In this document: positions 1 through 9,523 of the stretch, piece by piece
How positions within the stretch are numbered: position 1 is the stretch's first letter
Layout of the letters: each line of letters begins with the position of its first letter
Source of the DNA: Rivularia sp. T60_A2020_040
GTDB lineage: Bacteria; Cyanobacteriota; Cyanobacteriia; Cyanobacteriales; Nostocaceae
Assembly (NCBI GenBank): GCA_015272215.1
Contig: JACYMD010000064.1
Location: forward strand, 62,001 to 126,000
Direction: 5' to 3'
DNA: 64,000 bases
Made by a program: the position numbers and the translations under genes
Notes under the pieces: model-generated
The model's input: only the letters and a program-made list of their open reading frames with translations
What the model was told of the DNA's origin: nothing
Databases searched by the model: none

Positions 1-2
1 TG

Positions 3-746
3 TATGTTCTCATGTATTTACCGATTGCAGTACTCGCCTTTTATAGTTTCAATCGCTCGCCATACAGTGGAGCTTGGGAAGGGTTTACTTGGGAATGGTA
101 TGAAAAACTATTTAGTGATGAGCGTATTTTATCAGCTTTACAAAACAGTTTGATAGTTGCTTTTAGTGCTGTTGGGATTTCTGCGGTACTGGGAACCTTG
201 ATGGCTGTGGGATTAGCGCGTTACCGTTTTCCGGGGAAAAGTTTATATCGAGGAATTTCCTATTTACCATTGATTATTCCCGATATTGCGATCGCAGTTG
301 CGACTTTAGTTTTCCTCGCAGCATTTGCAATTCGCTTGAATATATGGACTATTGTTGCAGCTCATGTGGTATTTTGTCTAGCATATATTGGTCTTGTTGT
401 TTCCTCTCGATTAACTAATTTAAATCCTTATTTAGAAGAAGCTGCATTAGATTTAGGCGCGACACCTGTACAAGCTTTTATTCAAGTATTATTACCTCAA
501 TTAATGCCAGGAATTATTGCTGGTTGTTTATTAGCGTTTGTTTTGAGTTTAGATGATTTTTTAATTGCTAGCTTCACTGCTGGTAGTGGTTCTAATACTT
601 TACCGATGGAAATTTTTAGTCGTATTAGAACGGGTGTAAAACCAGATATTAATGCTTTGAGTGTAATTTTAATAGTTGTATCAGCAATTGTGGCTTTTAT
701 TGCCGAATCAATTCGAGCTTCAGCAAATTCTCAGAATCAACATTAA
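3..746 (+). CDS. potC: Spermidine/putrescine ABC transporter permease, PotC-like (5' end outside window)
   Basis: Inner-membrane permease of a polyamine-type ABC importer. The reading frame is open to the left edge, so the true start lies upstream; the first internal Met is at 12 and only a short N-terminal stretch is likely missing (E. coli PotC is about 264 residues). Counting from that Met, several hydrophobic helices are visible and the EAA loop that docks on the ATPase is clear at about residues 141-171 (LEEAALDLGATP ... PGIIAG). The sequence ends with a conserved SLDDFLIASF segment and a final helix. The ATPase, partner permease and binding protein would be expected to the left, outside the window. 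It converges with the flippase gene, with only a 40-bp repeat between the stops. Substrate is inferred from family resemblance to PotC. Confidence 0.88.
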   Translation, partial: YVLMYLPIAVLAFYSFNRSPYSGAWEGFTWEWYEKLFSDERILSALQNSLIVAFSAVGISAVLGTLMAVGLARYRFPGKSLYRGISYLPLIIPDIAIAVATLVFLAAFAIRLNIWTIVAAHVVFCLAYIGLVVSSRLTNLNPYLEEAALDLGATPVQAFIQVLLPQLMPGIIAGCLLAFVLSLDDFLIASFTAGSGSNTLPMEIFSRIRTGVKPDINALSVILIVVSAIVAFIAESIRASANSQNQH

Positions 747-786
747 ACAATTCCCAATTACCAATTACCCATTCCCAATTACCAAT
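747..786. repeat. Short tandem heptamer-like repeat, CAATTAC type
   Basis: The gap between two convergent stop codons consists almost wholly of imperfect CCCAATT/ACCAATT units. This is the short tandemly repeated repetitive (STRR) type common in filamentous cyanobacteria. Confidence 0.7.
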
Positions 787-2172
787 TTACGACCTTAATA
801 TTTGATAATATCCCCATAAATTCTTCCTTTCTTTTCTTGATATTAAAGGAAGGAATAATAAGAATACTGAAAAGTAACGTAATGGACTTGCAATAGTACC
901 GATAAGTAGAACAATTACCGAAAGAGAAAACCAGATAAAAGCAGTAATATAATTTGGTTTGCCAACTTCTTGAAAAACGTATAAATGTAGAACAATATAA
1001 CTGAATAAAGTACATACTTCAGCCCATCCATATCCGATGATTCCCATGGGTGGTACTAATAATAATGCAGTGACTCCAAATATTGCCACATGAACTAAAT
1101 TAAACCAAGTAACTGCCATATTTTTACCTAGTAAATAGAGAACAGAAGTATGTAAATTAAAGATTGAATAAGCGATATAGCTAATAGCAATAAATGGATA
1201 AACTTCTAATACTGGGTTCCAATCTTTACCAAAAACAATACTCAAAACTATCGGTCCTACTAAAGAAAAACCTGCCATTGGTAAACCCACTGTCAAAGCT
1301 AATAAATGCATTCCTTCTTCAACACTATGAAGCAAACGAGCTTTATTATCTTTAAATTTCGCTAAAGCTGCCATTGCTAAACGCCAAGTAATAAATCTAA
1401 CAAAGGAAAGCATTTCTACCAAGCGTATGGCTAAAGCAACAAAAGCAACAGATTCTGCACCAGCAAAGCGTCCAACTATTACTGGATTTATCAATGTTCG
1501 TAATTCCCAAGCCCAATTAGAAGCGGAATAGGTAAAGCCGTAACTCACCATTTGTTTAACTAATTTGGGGTTCCAGCACAAACCTAATTTGAGATTTGCA
1601 CCTAATTGAGTTAGTATAAATAAGACATATTGTTGAACTAACAAACCGACAACGGGAGACCAAGCACCAAACCCTTGAAAAGCCATCGGTATGGCAATTA
1701 TGTAGTAGCTAATTTGACTAATTAACTCGTTGAAAGCAACACGTTTAAAATTAAGGTCTCTTTCCAATTTGACTGTAGCAGGTACTTTTAAAAGAGTGGG
1801 AGGAATGGTAAAAGCTAAAGCTAATGAAAGTGATGAAACTTGCTTAATTCTCAGAAAATCAGCAATAATATCTCGTCCTAAAGCCATAGCTAATGTTAAA
1901 AATAAGCTCACACCAAGTAAAATAGTGAAAGCCTGATTGTACTCTTGTTGCTCTGGATTCTCAGTTTTACGTACTAGATAAACATCCAAACCCCAAGGTC
2001 CCAGACGGTAAAGAAACACTGCAATTCCCGAAGCAGCGCCAAAAAAACCGTATTGTTCCGGACCGATTACTCTGGTAATAAATATAACGCTTGCCAAGCT
2101 GAGTAAAATACCCAAACCTTGACGAATAACCATGATAAATCCGCCTTTTACGGCTTGATTACGTAATCCCAT
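787..2172 (-). CDS. Polysaccharide flippase, Wzx/MOP superfamily
   Basis: Predicted polytopic membrane protein of 461 residues, with about 12-14 hydrophobic segments and the N-terminal pattern of oligosaccharide flippases (QGLGILLSLASVIFITR, then GPEQYGFFGAAS). It should flip lipid-linked polysaccharide repeat units across the plasma membrane. It is the last gene of the minus-strand polysaccharide block, downstream of two GT2 genes, which fits a Wzx role. The first ATG (2172) is used; an alternative Met lies 13 codons in. A heptamer repeat (AGGTTAA/AGGTCAA) lies directly upstream. The short basic C-terminus is not conserved-looking. The family call is good; the exact sugar substrate cannot be read from sequence. 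Confidence 0.85.
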   Translation of the reverse strand: MGLRNQAVKGGFIMVIRQGLGILLSLASVIFITRVIGPEQYGFFGAASGIAVFLYRLGPWGLDVYLVRKTENPEQQEYNQAFTILLGVSLFLTLAMALGRDIIADFLRIKQVSSLSLALAFTIPPTLLKVPATVKLERDLNFKRVAFNELISQISYYIIAIPMAFQGFGAWSPVVGLLVQQYVLFILTQLGANLKLGLCWNPKLVKQMVSYGFTYSASNWAWELRTLINPVIVGRFAGAESVAFVALAIRLVEMLSFVRFITWRLAMAALAKFKDNKARLLHSVEEGMHLLALTVGLPMAGFSLVGPIVLSIVFGKDWNPVLEVYPFIAISYIAYSIFNLHTSVLYLLGKNMAVTWFNLVHVAIFGVTALLLVPPMGIIGYGWAEVCTLFSYIVLHLYVFQEVGKPNYITAFIWFSLSVIVLLIGTIASPLRYFSVFLLFLPLISRKERKNLWGYYQILRS

Positions 2173-2183
2173 ATTGATAGTAT

Positions 2184-2221
2184 ATAAAAAGGTTAAAGGT
2201 CAAAGGTTAAAGGTGGAAGGT
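2184..2221. repeat. Heptamer repeat AGGTTAA/AGGTCAA
   Basis: About five imperfect copies of a 7-bp unit, between the GT2 gene and the start of the flippase gene. STRR type. Confidence 0.65.
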
Positions 2222-2265
2222 TGTAGAATTAATGGCTTTTAATTTCTCGTTTGTTTTAAGAGATA

Positions 2266-3237
2266 TCATGAAACGGTACCAATCTTATTCTCAACCTTAT
2301 TCTTGCCTAGACTCTTTTTCAATCCTCGGATTTTAGCGTAGGTTGGAAAACCGAATAAAGCTAACATTGCGATCGCAATAGTTAAACGTAGATACATTAA
2401 TGTAAAACGTAGTTGGGGGTAATGTTTGACAGCTTGTTGACAGTAATATTTTGCTTGTTTATAATCGTTTTCTTGGTCAATAGCAGACCAAGCTGCAAAA
2501 ATATTCATCCATCCATAGCTGCGATTTTTTAAATAAAGTAAGTTTTCTGGAGTATTTTGAAAAGTCTTTTCTATGACTCTGGATAATTGAGGAATTATTT
2601 TTTGATTGCTTTTAGTTGTATTCTGAGAATGTCTTCTATAGAGAGTCAATGGTTCTTTGATTACTGCAAAAGGATAGATTAATGCAATACGTGTCCACAT
2701 ATCTCTATCTTCACCAACGGATAAATCTGCATCGAATAAGCCTACTTTCTTGAAGCATTCAGCACGAATCATTGTCGAACTACCAGTGGATATCATATCT
2801 CTAACCACGATTTCTTCCCATACATATCCCTCAGCGTGAGAAATTATCGATACCCCTGTAGGTTGACTAAATTGGTCTATAAAAGCCGTCCAAGTGTAAG
2901 TTAAACCTATCGTGGGATTAGCTTCGAGACAATTTACTTGTTTTTCTAATTTTGTCGATTCCCACAAATCATCAGCATCAAGAAACGCAATATATTCCCC
3001 CTGAGAGTTGTTAATTCCCCTATTTCGTGCTAAAGATACACCCTGATTTTCTTGAGAAATTAATTTAACTCGCTCATCTGTAATTTGTGAAACCCATTCT
3101 ACAAGATTATCTGAACTACCATCATTTATAATCAATATTTCAAAGTCTGTGAAAGTCTGTTTAAAAGCACTCTCCAGAGTTTCCGGTAGGTAAGTCATCG
3201 CATTGTAAGCTGGAATAATTATAGATACTTTTGGCAT
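2266..3237 (-). CDS. Family 2 glycosyltransferase
   Basis: Cytoplasmic GT-A fold transferase of 323 residues that adds a sugar from a nucleotide donor to the growing lipid-linked polysaccharide. The N-terminus VSIIIPAYNAMTYLPETLES and INDGSSDN are the nucleotide-binding motifs; the metal-binding DXD appears as FLDADDLW near residue 90. The C-terminal third carries TPR-like helical sequence and a hydrophobic stretch around residues 285-300. It is a close relative of the next gene upstream (3372-4319), with matching motifs along the whole length, so the pair looks like a tandem duplication that diverged. Donor and acceptor cannot be read from sequence. Confidence 0.88.
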   Translation of the reverse strand: MPKVSIIIPAYNAMTYLPETLESAFKQTFTDFEILIINDGSSDNLVEWVSQITDERVKLISQENQGVSLARNRGINNSQGEYIAFLDADDLWESTKLEKQVNCLEANPTIGLTYTWTAFIDQFSQPTGVSIISHAEGYVWEEIVVRDMISTGSSTMIRAECFKKVGLFDADLSVGEDRDMWTRIALIYPFAVIKEPLTLYRRHSQNTTKSNQKIIPQLSRVIEKTFQNTPENLLYLKNRSYGWMNIFAAWSAIDQENDYKQAKYYCQQAVKHYPQLRFTLMYLRLTIAIAMLALFGFPTYAKIRGLKKSLGKNKVENKIGTVS

Positions 3238-3371
3238 AATTCAATTTTGGATTTTAGATTTTAGAGCACCGGGATTAAGAGTTATGAGTTAGTACAACCG
3301 GAGTTAGGAATTATGAGTTATGAGTTAATAATTAATTATCTTCTCCCCATCACCTTGTCAACTGTCAACTG

Positions 3372-4319
3372 TCAAGTTTTCATAGTGGAGAAACGACGAC
3401 GTATTGTGTAAATCAAAGACTGGATGCGGTTGAAACCGTTGTTTCCCAAGATTTGCGAAAGTGCGATTGCAAAATTCAAACGAATCATCTTGGGAAAAAA
3501 AAGAATTGGGGAATAATGTTTAATTGCTTGGTTACGAAAATAAGCTGCTTGTTTACAATAACCTGTTTGTAAAGCTTTCCAAGCCAAGTAAATGTTTGCA
3601 TAAGCATAGGTACGGTTTTTTAAATAAGATAACTCTTGAGGAACTAATTGAAATACTTGCTCAATTGAGCCTAAATCTTGTTCGAGCATTTGCCAATTTT
3701 TAGTTGTATTATTAGGATGTTGACGATAAAAAACTAAAGGTTCTTTGATTAGCATGATAGGATAACGTAAAGCGATACGTACCCAAAGTTCCCAATCTTC
3801 AGAAGAATGTAAGTTATTATCAAAGTTTCCTACATCTAAACAGCTTCTACTAACTATTACAGAAGAAGTTACTATGGTATTTTGTTCTAATAATGATTTA
3901 AGAGCATCACCTTCGACATTAGATATAAAAGTTCTTCCTAGAGATTTTCCTTGTTCATCAATCATCCTCATTGCAGTATGAACAAAACCCACTGAGGGAT
4001 GATTTTTAAAACATTGTAATTGTTTTTCTAATTTTGTTGGTTCCCACAAATCATCAGCATCTATAAAGGCAATATATTCCCCTGTTGCGTTTTTAATACC
4101 GATATTTCTTGCTGCTGAAACACCTTGATTTTCTTGAGAAATTAATTTAACTCGTGGGTCTATAATATTGCAAAACCACTCTACAATATTGTCAGAACTT
4201 CCATCATTAATAATCAAAACTTCAAAACCTGTAAAAGTCTGCTTCAAAACGCTTTCTAGAGTTTGTGGCAGATAATTCATTGCATTATAAGCAGGGATAA
4301 TTATAGAACAACATGGCAT
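3372..4319 (-). CDS. Family 2 glycosyltransferase, sister of the neighbouring gene
   Basis: GT-A transferase of 315 residues with the same landmarks as its downstream neighbour: SIIIPAYNAMNYLPQTLES at the N-terminus, INDGSSDN, and the DXD motif as FIDADDLW. The stop codon (TGA) is read out of a TCAACTG heptamer repeat: the last residues FSTMKT run straight into the repeat at 3361-3375. The natural C-terminus may therefore have been set by repeat growth. Part of the polysaccharide block; the 134-bp gap to the next gene is filled with repeats. Function beyond GT2 is inferred. Confidence 0.88.
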   Translation of the reverse strand: MPCCSIIIPAYNAMNYLPQTLESVLKQTFTGFEVLIINDGSSDNIVEWFCNIIDPRVKLISQENQGVSAARNIGIKNATGEYIAFIDADDLWEPTKLEKQLQCFKNHPSVGFVHTAMRMIDEQGKSLGRTFISNVEGDALKSLLEQNTIVTSSVIVSRSCLDVGNFDNNLHSSEDWELWVRIALRYPIMLIKEPLVFYRQHPNNTTKNWQMLEQDLGSIEQVFQLVPQELSYLKNRTYAYANIYLAWKALQTGYCKQAAYFRNQAIKHYSPILFFPKMIRLNFAIALSQILGNNGFNRIQSLIYTIRRRFSTMKT

Positions 4320-4449
4320 TTTAATAAAACCTTTTTTTCACATAAATGTGTTAAAAAATATTATGCACTTTGAGATATTTTTACTACCGTATTTAAGTAT
4401 AATCTTATGGAGCATAATTAACTAACTACTTTAAGTAACACCACCTATT

Positions 4450-5643
4450 CTATCCATCCACCTTTAACCTATTTTCAATTAATTCTAAAATCACATCACG
4501 ATACTTTAAAGCAATTGCATCCCAACTAAATCTTAAAGCATTATTTACCGCCTTTTGCTGCCAATTTTCTGTTAATTTTTTTAAAACTTGAGATAATGCA
4601 TCAGCGTATATCTGTGGGTTTGTCACATCGCATAAAATACCGCTATCACCAACAATATAACGACGCATTTCATCATCTGTTGCAACTACTGGTAAACCAC
4701 TTGCCATTGCTTCAATATAAGCGAAACCAAAGGGTTCATTGAGAGAAGGAAGTGTAAATATATCCGCACTACGATAAACTTCTGGCATTTTTTGAAAAGG
4801 AAAAGTACATATTTTAAACCGATTTGAACCAAGTAATTTATCCCCTTGTGTTTGAAAATAATTTTTATCTGGCCCGTCTCCACATAGTAATAAACTAGCT
4901 TGAGATAAACGAGAAACCGCATTAATTGCTAAATCGACTCTTTTATGATTATTACGATTTAAAGAAGCAACACACAATATAACTGGTTGAGTTAAACCAA
5001 AATCTATCTTATTTCCTTGAAGAGTAAACTGCTTTAAATCAACTCCATTAGGAATAACATTTACTGTTTGTGTTGGTTTAATATTACGAGCAAATGCAGC
5101 AGTCTTTTCATCGTAAACTACTAAACTATCAGGAGAAAAAAGCAGATTCCGTTTTAAACATTTTCCCTGTGCTAATAAACTATTATGTTCAGTATAAAGT
5201 ATGGGAGTACCTTTAATAGCACGTACAGCAGCAGCAATTGCTAACCCACCATAATCATTACAAGGAAATATTAAATCGCTAGAATTAAATAAACAACGAG
5301 TGACACAAGGGAAGAAATTAGTTAAATGTTCAATAATAATTTCGGGATGATTTGCAAAGCGATGGACTAAATTTTTAATCAAGGATTGGTTGATAAAATC
5401 ATAAGTATAAGCGCGAGGAATACCCCCAGATAAACGAGAGAATTCACCACAATCAGCACCACTCAAAAGCTCTACATCAAAGTAATTACTCAGACGACGA
5501 GTTATTTCTATCGCAAAAATTTCCGAACCACCACTCCAATTCACACCCGCACTCGGATGAATAATAGTAATTTTATAAGAATCTTTTCTATTTCTTAACT
5601 CTCGCTGCGGACTATTTGTAGATTTAATTAATTCCTGAGTCAT
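4450..5643 (-). CDS. Family 4 glycosyltransferase
   Basis: GT-B fold transferase of 397 residues. Visible motifs are GGSEIFAIEI in the N-terminal domain, the hinge-region VIPNGVDLKQF, the GDGPD loop and the nucleotide-sugar motif EPFGFAYIEAMASGLPVVAT (E-X7-E). It probably adds a sugar to the polysaccharide repeat unit at the cytoplasmic face. The start ATG at 5643 lies only two bases from a run of five GATTTTA heptamers, and there is no purine-rich ribosome-binding site. The initiation region seems to have been replaced by repeat DNA. Sits between the polymerase gene and the GT2 pair. Confidence 0.88.
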   Translation of the reverse strand: MTQELIKSTNSPQRELRNRKDSYKITIIHPSAGVNWSGGSEIFAIEITRRLSNYFDVELLSGADCGEFSRLSGGIPRAYTYDFINQSLIKNLVHRFANHPEIIIEHLTNFFPCVTRCLFNSSDLIFPCNDYGGLAIAAAVRAIKGTPILYTEHNSLLAQGKCLKRNLLFSPDSLVVYDEKTAAFARNIKPTQTVNVIPNGVDLKQFTLQGNKIDFGLTQPVILCVASLNRNNHKRVDLAINAVSRLSQASLLLCGDGPDKNYFQTQGDKLLGSNRFKICTFPFQKMPEVYRSADIFTLPSLNEPFGFAYIEAMASGLPVVATDDEMRRYIVGDSGILCDVTNPQIYADALSQVLKKLTENWQQKAVNNALRFSWDAIALKYRDVILELIENRLKVDG

Positions 5644-5645
5644 TC

Positions 5646-5680
5646 GATTTTAGATTTTAGATTTTAGATTTTAGATTTTA
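5646..5680. repeat. Five tandem GATTTTA heptamers
   Basis: Perfect 7-bp tandem array that abuts the start codon of the GT4 gene (minus strand, 2 bp away). The same arrangement recurs before ktrB at 22306-22340. Confidence 0.9.
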
Positions 5681-5727
5681 GTCTTTTCAAAAAAATACTT
5701 TTGTCTTTGAAATATGATTAAATAAGC

Positions 5728-5818
5728 TCAACTATCAACTATCAACTGTCAACTGTCAACTGTCAACTATCAACTGTCAACTATCAACTGTCAACTGTCA
5801 ACTGTCAACTGTCAACTA
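5728..5818. repeat. Thirteen tandem TCAACT(A/G) heptamers entering a gene
   Basis: Thirteen uninterrupted 7-bp units, varying only at the last base. The last two units (5805-5818) lie inside the polymerase gene and provide its final residues and TGA stop. Longest tandem array in the window. Confidence 0.95.
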
Positions 5819-7193
5819 TTTCCTCCCATCCCACAATTGCAAATAACAGCCACCAATAAAAAAATAAAGTTGTATGACTCCAAACATTATCGGTAGCCAT
5901 TCCTAAAAGGATTGCCGCAAAAATTGCAATCATTGTTACACAAAGTCTTCTACGGGGACTTCCTAATAGTGAATCCCGCAAATATTTACCTAAAAAAACT
6001 ATTTGTATTCCGAGAAATACAAGAAAACTTGTAAATCCGATAATTCCCGTTTCTGCAAGAAATCGTAGGTAATCATTATGAGCATAATTTTGAAAATAAG
6101 TTATATATTGACTGGTACCCAAACCGTATCCTAAAAGCGGTGATTGTTTCCAAGCATCTATTAAAAATGACCATTGAGCAATTCGCCAATTGGCGCTGTT
6201 TCCATCTCCAAATGATAATAATATTGTTCGAGATATATCTAAATCTTGATTAAATAATGGTGTTTCTAAAAGTGCATTCAGCTTTTCATAACCAAATTCG
6301 GTACTCGCAAATAAATAAAATACTAATACAATAAATAAAATCCCCCCAACTAATCTTAATAAATTCAATTTAGGCGCAATCAAGACAATTATAAAAACTG
6401 ACATCATGATTAAACTGGTGAGAGATTTTGTCATCACCATAAAAAATGCCAAAGTTCCTAATAATGTCAACCAAAACCAACGATTTTCCTTTGCATGACC
6501 AAGTTTCCATAACGTTAAACTAATAAATAAAAATAAGAAGGTTCCAAATGTACTGGGATGTCCAATAGTTGAATTTAAACAATTTCGACAACTGATAACA
6601 TCAGGAAGACGTGAAGGTATTACAAGTTGTAAAAAGCCTACTGTTAATGGTACTAAAAGACTAAAAAATAAGACGGGGATAACTTTTTGTGGATGAATTT
6701 TCCCTTTTAATTGCATCACCAGCAAATATATCATTAACCAAGAAAATATCCGCGTCCATTCTCTAATTCCATCTAGTAAATAGGTTTTTCCTAATAATCC
6801 CCAACCGACTATTGGTAAAATTACCCATATTCCTAAAAACCCTACCCATCCCGCAAAAACCCAGAAGAATTTATCTGTATGAACCTTTCTTCTAATTAAT
6901 ATTTGAACTATTACATAAAGTATCGTTAACCCATCCAAACCAATTGCAAAAGCCGCAGGTACCTGCTGTGCCGAAAAAGGATCTAAAGAACTACGTAATA
7001 CTAATAAAGTTAATACCGCTTGTTCAAATCGAGCGAAAAAGAATATGAGTACCGCTACTACACCCAAAAGCAACCCTACCACTACAGGTATTGCACCAGC
7101 CCCAAATCCTACAGCTACACCAATTCCAACTCCTGCCAATCCTACTAAAAATGACAGGTAAGAAGAACTGTTGAACTGTTTATTTGCTAACAT
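5805..7193 (-). CDS. O-antigen polymerase/ligase family membrane protein (Wzy-like)
   Basis: Polytopic protein of 462 residues with around ten to twelve hydrophobic helices. The large loop typical of Wzy/WaaL proteins holds GYGLGTSQYITYFQNYAHNDYL-type sequence near residue 360, with the H-N-D-Y signature. It should polymerise or ligate flipped repeat units on the periplasmic side. The upstream wzc-like gene ends two bases before this ATG, so translation is probably coupled. The C-terminal residues IVDS and the TGA stop are encoded by two TCAACT(A/G) heptamers, so the original end may have been altered. Polymerase versus ligase cannot be settled from sequence. Confidence 0.82.
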   Translation of the reverse strand: MLANKQFNSSSYLSFLVGLAGVGIGVAVGFGAGAIPVVVGLLLGVVAVLIFFFARFEQAVLTLLVLRSSLDPFSAQQVPAAFAIGLDGLTILYVIVQILIRRKVHTDKFFWVFAGWVGFLGIWVILPIVGWGLLGKTYLLDGIREWTRIFSWLMIYLLVMQLKGKIHPQKVIPVLFFSLLVPLTVGFLQLVIPSRLPDVISCRNCLNSTIGHPSTFGTFLFLFISLTLWKLGHAKENRWFWLTLLGTLAFFMVMTKSLTSLIMMSVFIIVLIAPKLNLLRLVGGILFIVLVFYLFASTEFGYEKLNALLETPLFNQDLDISRTILLSFGDGNSANWRIAQWSFLIDAWKQSPLLGYGLGTSQYITYFQNYAHNDYLRFLAETGIIGFTSFLVFLGIQIVFLGKYLRDSLLGSPRRRLCVTMIAIFAAILLGMATDNVWSHTTLFFYWWLLFAIVGWEEIVDS

Positions 7194-7195
7194 CT

Positions 7196-9349
7196 TTATC
7201 TTCTTCCCCCCGGAGTCAAATATCTTGTCGATTGATAACTTTTCACCGGATAACGATAATATTCTTCTGTTAAACTCGACATTCCATTAACTACTACTCC
7301 TAAAATCGATATCTGATTACTAGTCAATTCCGATACCGCTCTTTGCAGTACTTCTTTGTTAGTAAAGCTGGGACGTGTCACTAAAACTACTCCATCACTC
7401 TGCTTACCCAAAGTTGACGCATCCGCACAAGCACTTAAAGGTGGAGTATCTACAATCACTAAATCGTATTCTTTCTGCGCTGATTCTAGAATCGATTTCA
7501 TTTCTACTGACTCTAACAATTGCGAAGGTCTTCCATGAAGTTCACCGCAAGTGAGAATATCTAAATTATCTACATCTGTCTTTTGTATCGCATCAACAAA
7601 GCTTCTCTTACCCTCAATTATCTCAGTAATCCCTGGCTTCGGTGGTAAATTAAACAGAGTATGCTGTACTGGCCTGCGTAAATCTGCATCGATTATCAGT
7701 GTTTTTCGAGACAACATCGCAGAGACTGCGGCTAGGTGAGAAACTACCACAGATTTACCTTCACCGGAAATGGTGCTGCTAACCACAATCAGGTGCAATA
7801 CAGCATCATTGCGAAACTCCAAGGTTTTGAACAGCATTCGGTAGGGTTCTACCAAACCAATTTGGTCTAAAAATCTGTCTGAGGGTTCTAATACCAAAGT
7901 TTTAGCAGGTAAACGCGGTAATACCCCCAGTAATGGTAAATTGAGTAATTCTTCGGCTTCTCTTGGGTCTCTTAAGGTATTATCCATCAATTCCAGTAGC
8001 AAAATCACGCCGGTAGCTAAAACACCACCAAAAATCGTCGCTAAAGCCAAAACTACCGACTTTTGCGGTGATGCTGCTGAATTTGGCACTGTTGCTGATT
8101 CGATAACTCGGACATTACTTACCTTTTGAGCTTGAGCAATTCTTGCTTCTTCCAACTTGCTTTGCAAAAACTTTAAACTTGCCGCAGCTTCTTCCCGTTG
8201 ACGCACAAGTGTTGTTAAAGGCTGCTGTTTAATTGGTAATTGAGCTAAACGAGCTTGTAAATTCGATGTTTGTGTTTGTACAGTTGCTAATTTATTTTCA
8301 ATTGCTAAACGTTCAACTTCTTTGGTTATTAACTGAGAAGTTAACTGTTGAGAAAGTTGATCGCTCGCTATCTTATTTGAAGAAACTGCTTGATTTGTTG
8401 ATGATACTTTAGCTAACTCCTGTTGGTACATTTGACGGAAAGCATTGCGTTTTTCCTCTAACTCGATTACTTGGGGATGATTTTGAGTAAACCGCAACCG
8501 CACTTCTACCAATTGACGTTCCAACTCTGCTAAAGCTGCTCGCATTTTCACTAGTTCTTCATCTGAACCACTGCGTACCGCAGAATAAGCATTGCTCAAA
8601 TTACCAGCATTGGTTATTTCTCGTAAAGAAGCGGATTGCGATCGCACTTCTTGGAGTAAAGCGCTCAAAGTTCGTTCTTGCTCTTCGAGAGATGCTAAAT
8701 TCTCTACCAAAGCTTCGGTTTGTTCGTCAAATGCAACAATACCGCTGGTTTGTCTATACTGAGTTTCTGCCGCTTCCGCTTGTTGCAATTTCTTTGTTGC
8801 TATCGGCAGTTGTTTATTTTCTAAAAATTCCTGAACTTTTGTCGCTTCGGAATTAATAGCTTTAATATCATACTCAACCATGGCGGCTGATAAAGCATTG
8901 AGCAGTTGAGCCGCTAATACTGGGTTTTGATTTTCATAGTTTATTTGCAGAATATTAGTCGCCGGAACGATTTTCACACTCAAATTCTTACGTAAATATC
9001 CTGTATCTATTTCGTCTTCTCCAATACTCTGCTGATTTTTATCTTGGGATTGAGAATTATATATCTCAATTGCTTTATCCAACACCCGTTGCGATTTTAC
9101 CAGCTCAGCTTGGTCAGCCAATGGACTCGGACCACCCGGAGTCGCATTTCCAACCTGAGTTAAATCTCTACCCAATTCAGAAACACTCACCTGTTTTCCT
9201 ATTAGCATCAACCGCGCAGATGTTTGATAAACTCGCGGAGTAACACTAAGATAAGCCACAGCTCCACCAATCACCGCCGCAAAAGTTGCCAGCGCAGGTA
9301 AGCTTCGTCGCTTTAACACCATTAATAACGATGAAATACCTTTTTCCAT
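7196..9349 (-). CDS. Wzc-type polysaccharide co-polymerase with tyrosine autokinase domain
   Basis: 717 residues. An N-terminal Wzz domain with a membrane helix (about 15-37) is followed by a long periplasmic coiled coil (about 165-410), a second helix (about 431-453) and a cytoplasmic BY-kinase. In the kinase, Walker A is SGEGKS at about 528-533, Walker A' LIIDADLRRP at 551-560 and Walker B VIVDTPP at 630-636. The tail has a Tyr cluster (residues 697-710: YYRYPVKSYQSTRY), the usual autophosphorylation site. It controls chain length and export together with Wzy and an outer-membrane porin, which is not in this window. Its upstream gap (9350-9520) contains a partly duplicated repeat block. Confidence 0.92.
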   Translation of the reverse strand: MEKGISSLLMVLKRRSLPALATFAAVIGGAVAYLSVTPRVYQTSARLMLIGKQVSVSELGRDLTQVGNATPGGPSPLADQAELVKSQRVLDKAIEIYNSQSQDKNQQSIGEDEIDTGYLRKNLSVKIVPATNILQINYENQNPVLAAQLLNALSAAMVEYDIKAINSEATKVQEFLENKQLPIATKKLQQAEAAETQYRQTSGIVAFDEQTEALVENLASLEEQERTLSALLQEVRSQSASLREITNAGNLSNAYSAVRSGSDEELVKMRAALAELERQLVEVRLRFTQNHPQVIELEEKRNAFRQMYQQELAKVSSTNQAVSSNKIASDQLSQQLTSQLITKEVERLAIENKLATVQTQTSNLQARLAQLPIKQQPLTTLVRQREEAAASLKFLQSKLEEARIAQAQKVSNVRVIESATVPNSAASPQKSVVLALATIFGGVLATGVILLLELMDNTLRDPREAEELLNLPLLGVLPRLPAKTLVLEPSDRFLDQIGLVEPYRMLFKTLEFRNDAVLHLIVVSSTISGEGKSVVVSHLAAVSAMLSRKTLIIDADLRRPVQHTLFNLPPKPGITEIIEGKRSFVDAIQKTDVDNLDILTCGELHGRPSQLLESVEMKSILESAQKEYDLVIVDTPPLSACADASTLGKQSDGVVLVTRPSFTNKEVLQRAVSELTSNQISILGVVVNGMSSLTEEYYRYPVKSYQSTRYLTPGGRR

Positions 9350-9523
9350 GTTGATAATTAATAGTTGACAGTGGACAGTTGACAGTTGATGGTTATTGGT
9401 TGCTTCTTGAATCTTAATTACTATCTACTAACCACTATCCACTCTCCATGTTGACATTTGATGGTTGTTGGTTGTTGGTTGATGATTGCTTCTTGAATCT
9501 TAACTACTATCTACTAACCACTA
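9350..9523. repeat. Duplicated repeat block upstream of the wzc-like gene
   Basis: A 38-bp segment at 9400-9437 recurs at 9486-9523 with one mismatch, and a TCCATGTTGA segment that includes the wzc start region recurs at about 9446. The remainder consists of GTTGACA/GTTGATG heptamers. This looks like an imperfect tandem duplication of about 86-95 bp; its distal end supplies the stop of the next gene. Confidence 0.75.

Noticed and set aside
5728-5818. CRISPR-like repeat array
   Set aside because: The units are 7 bp with no spacers; it is a simple tandem repeat.
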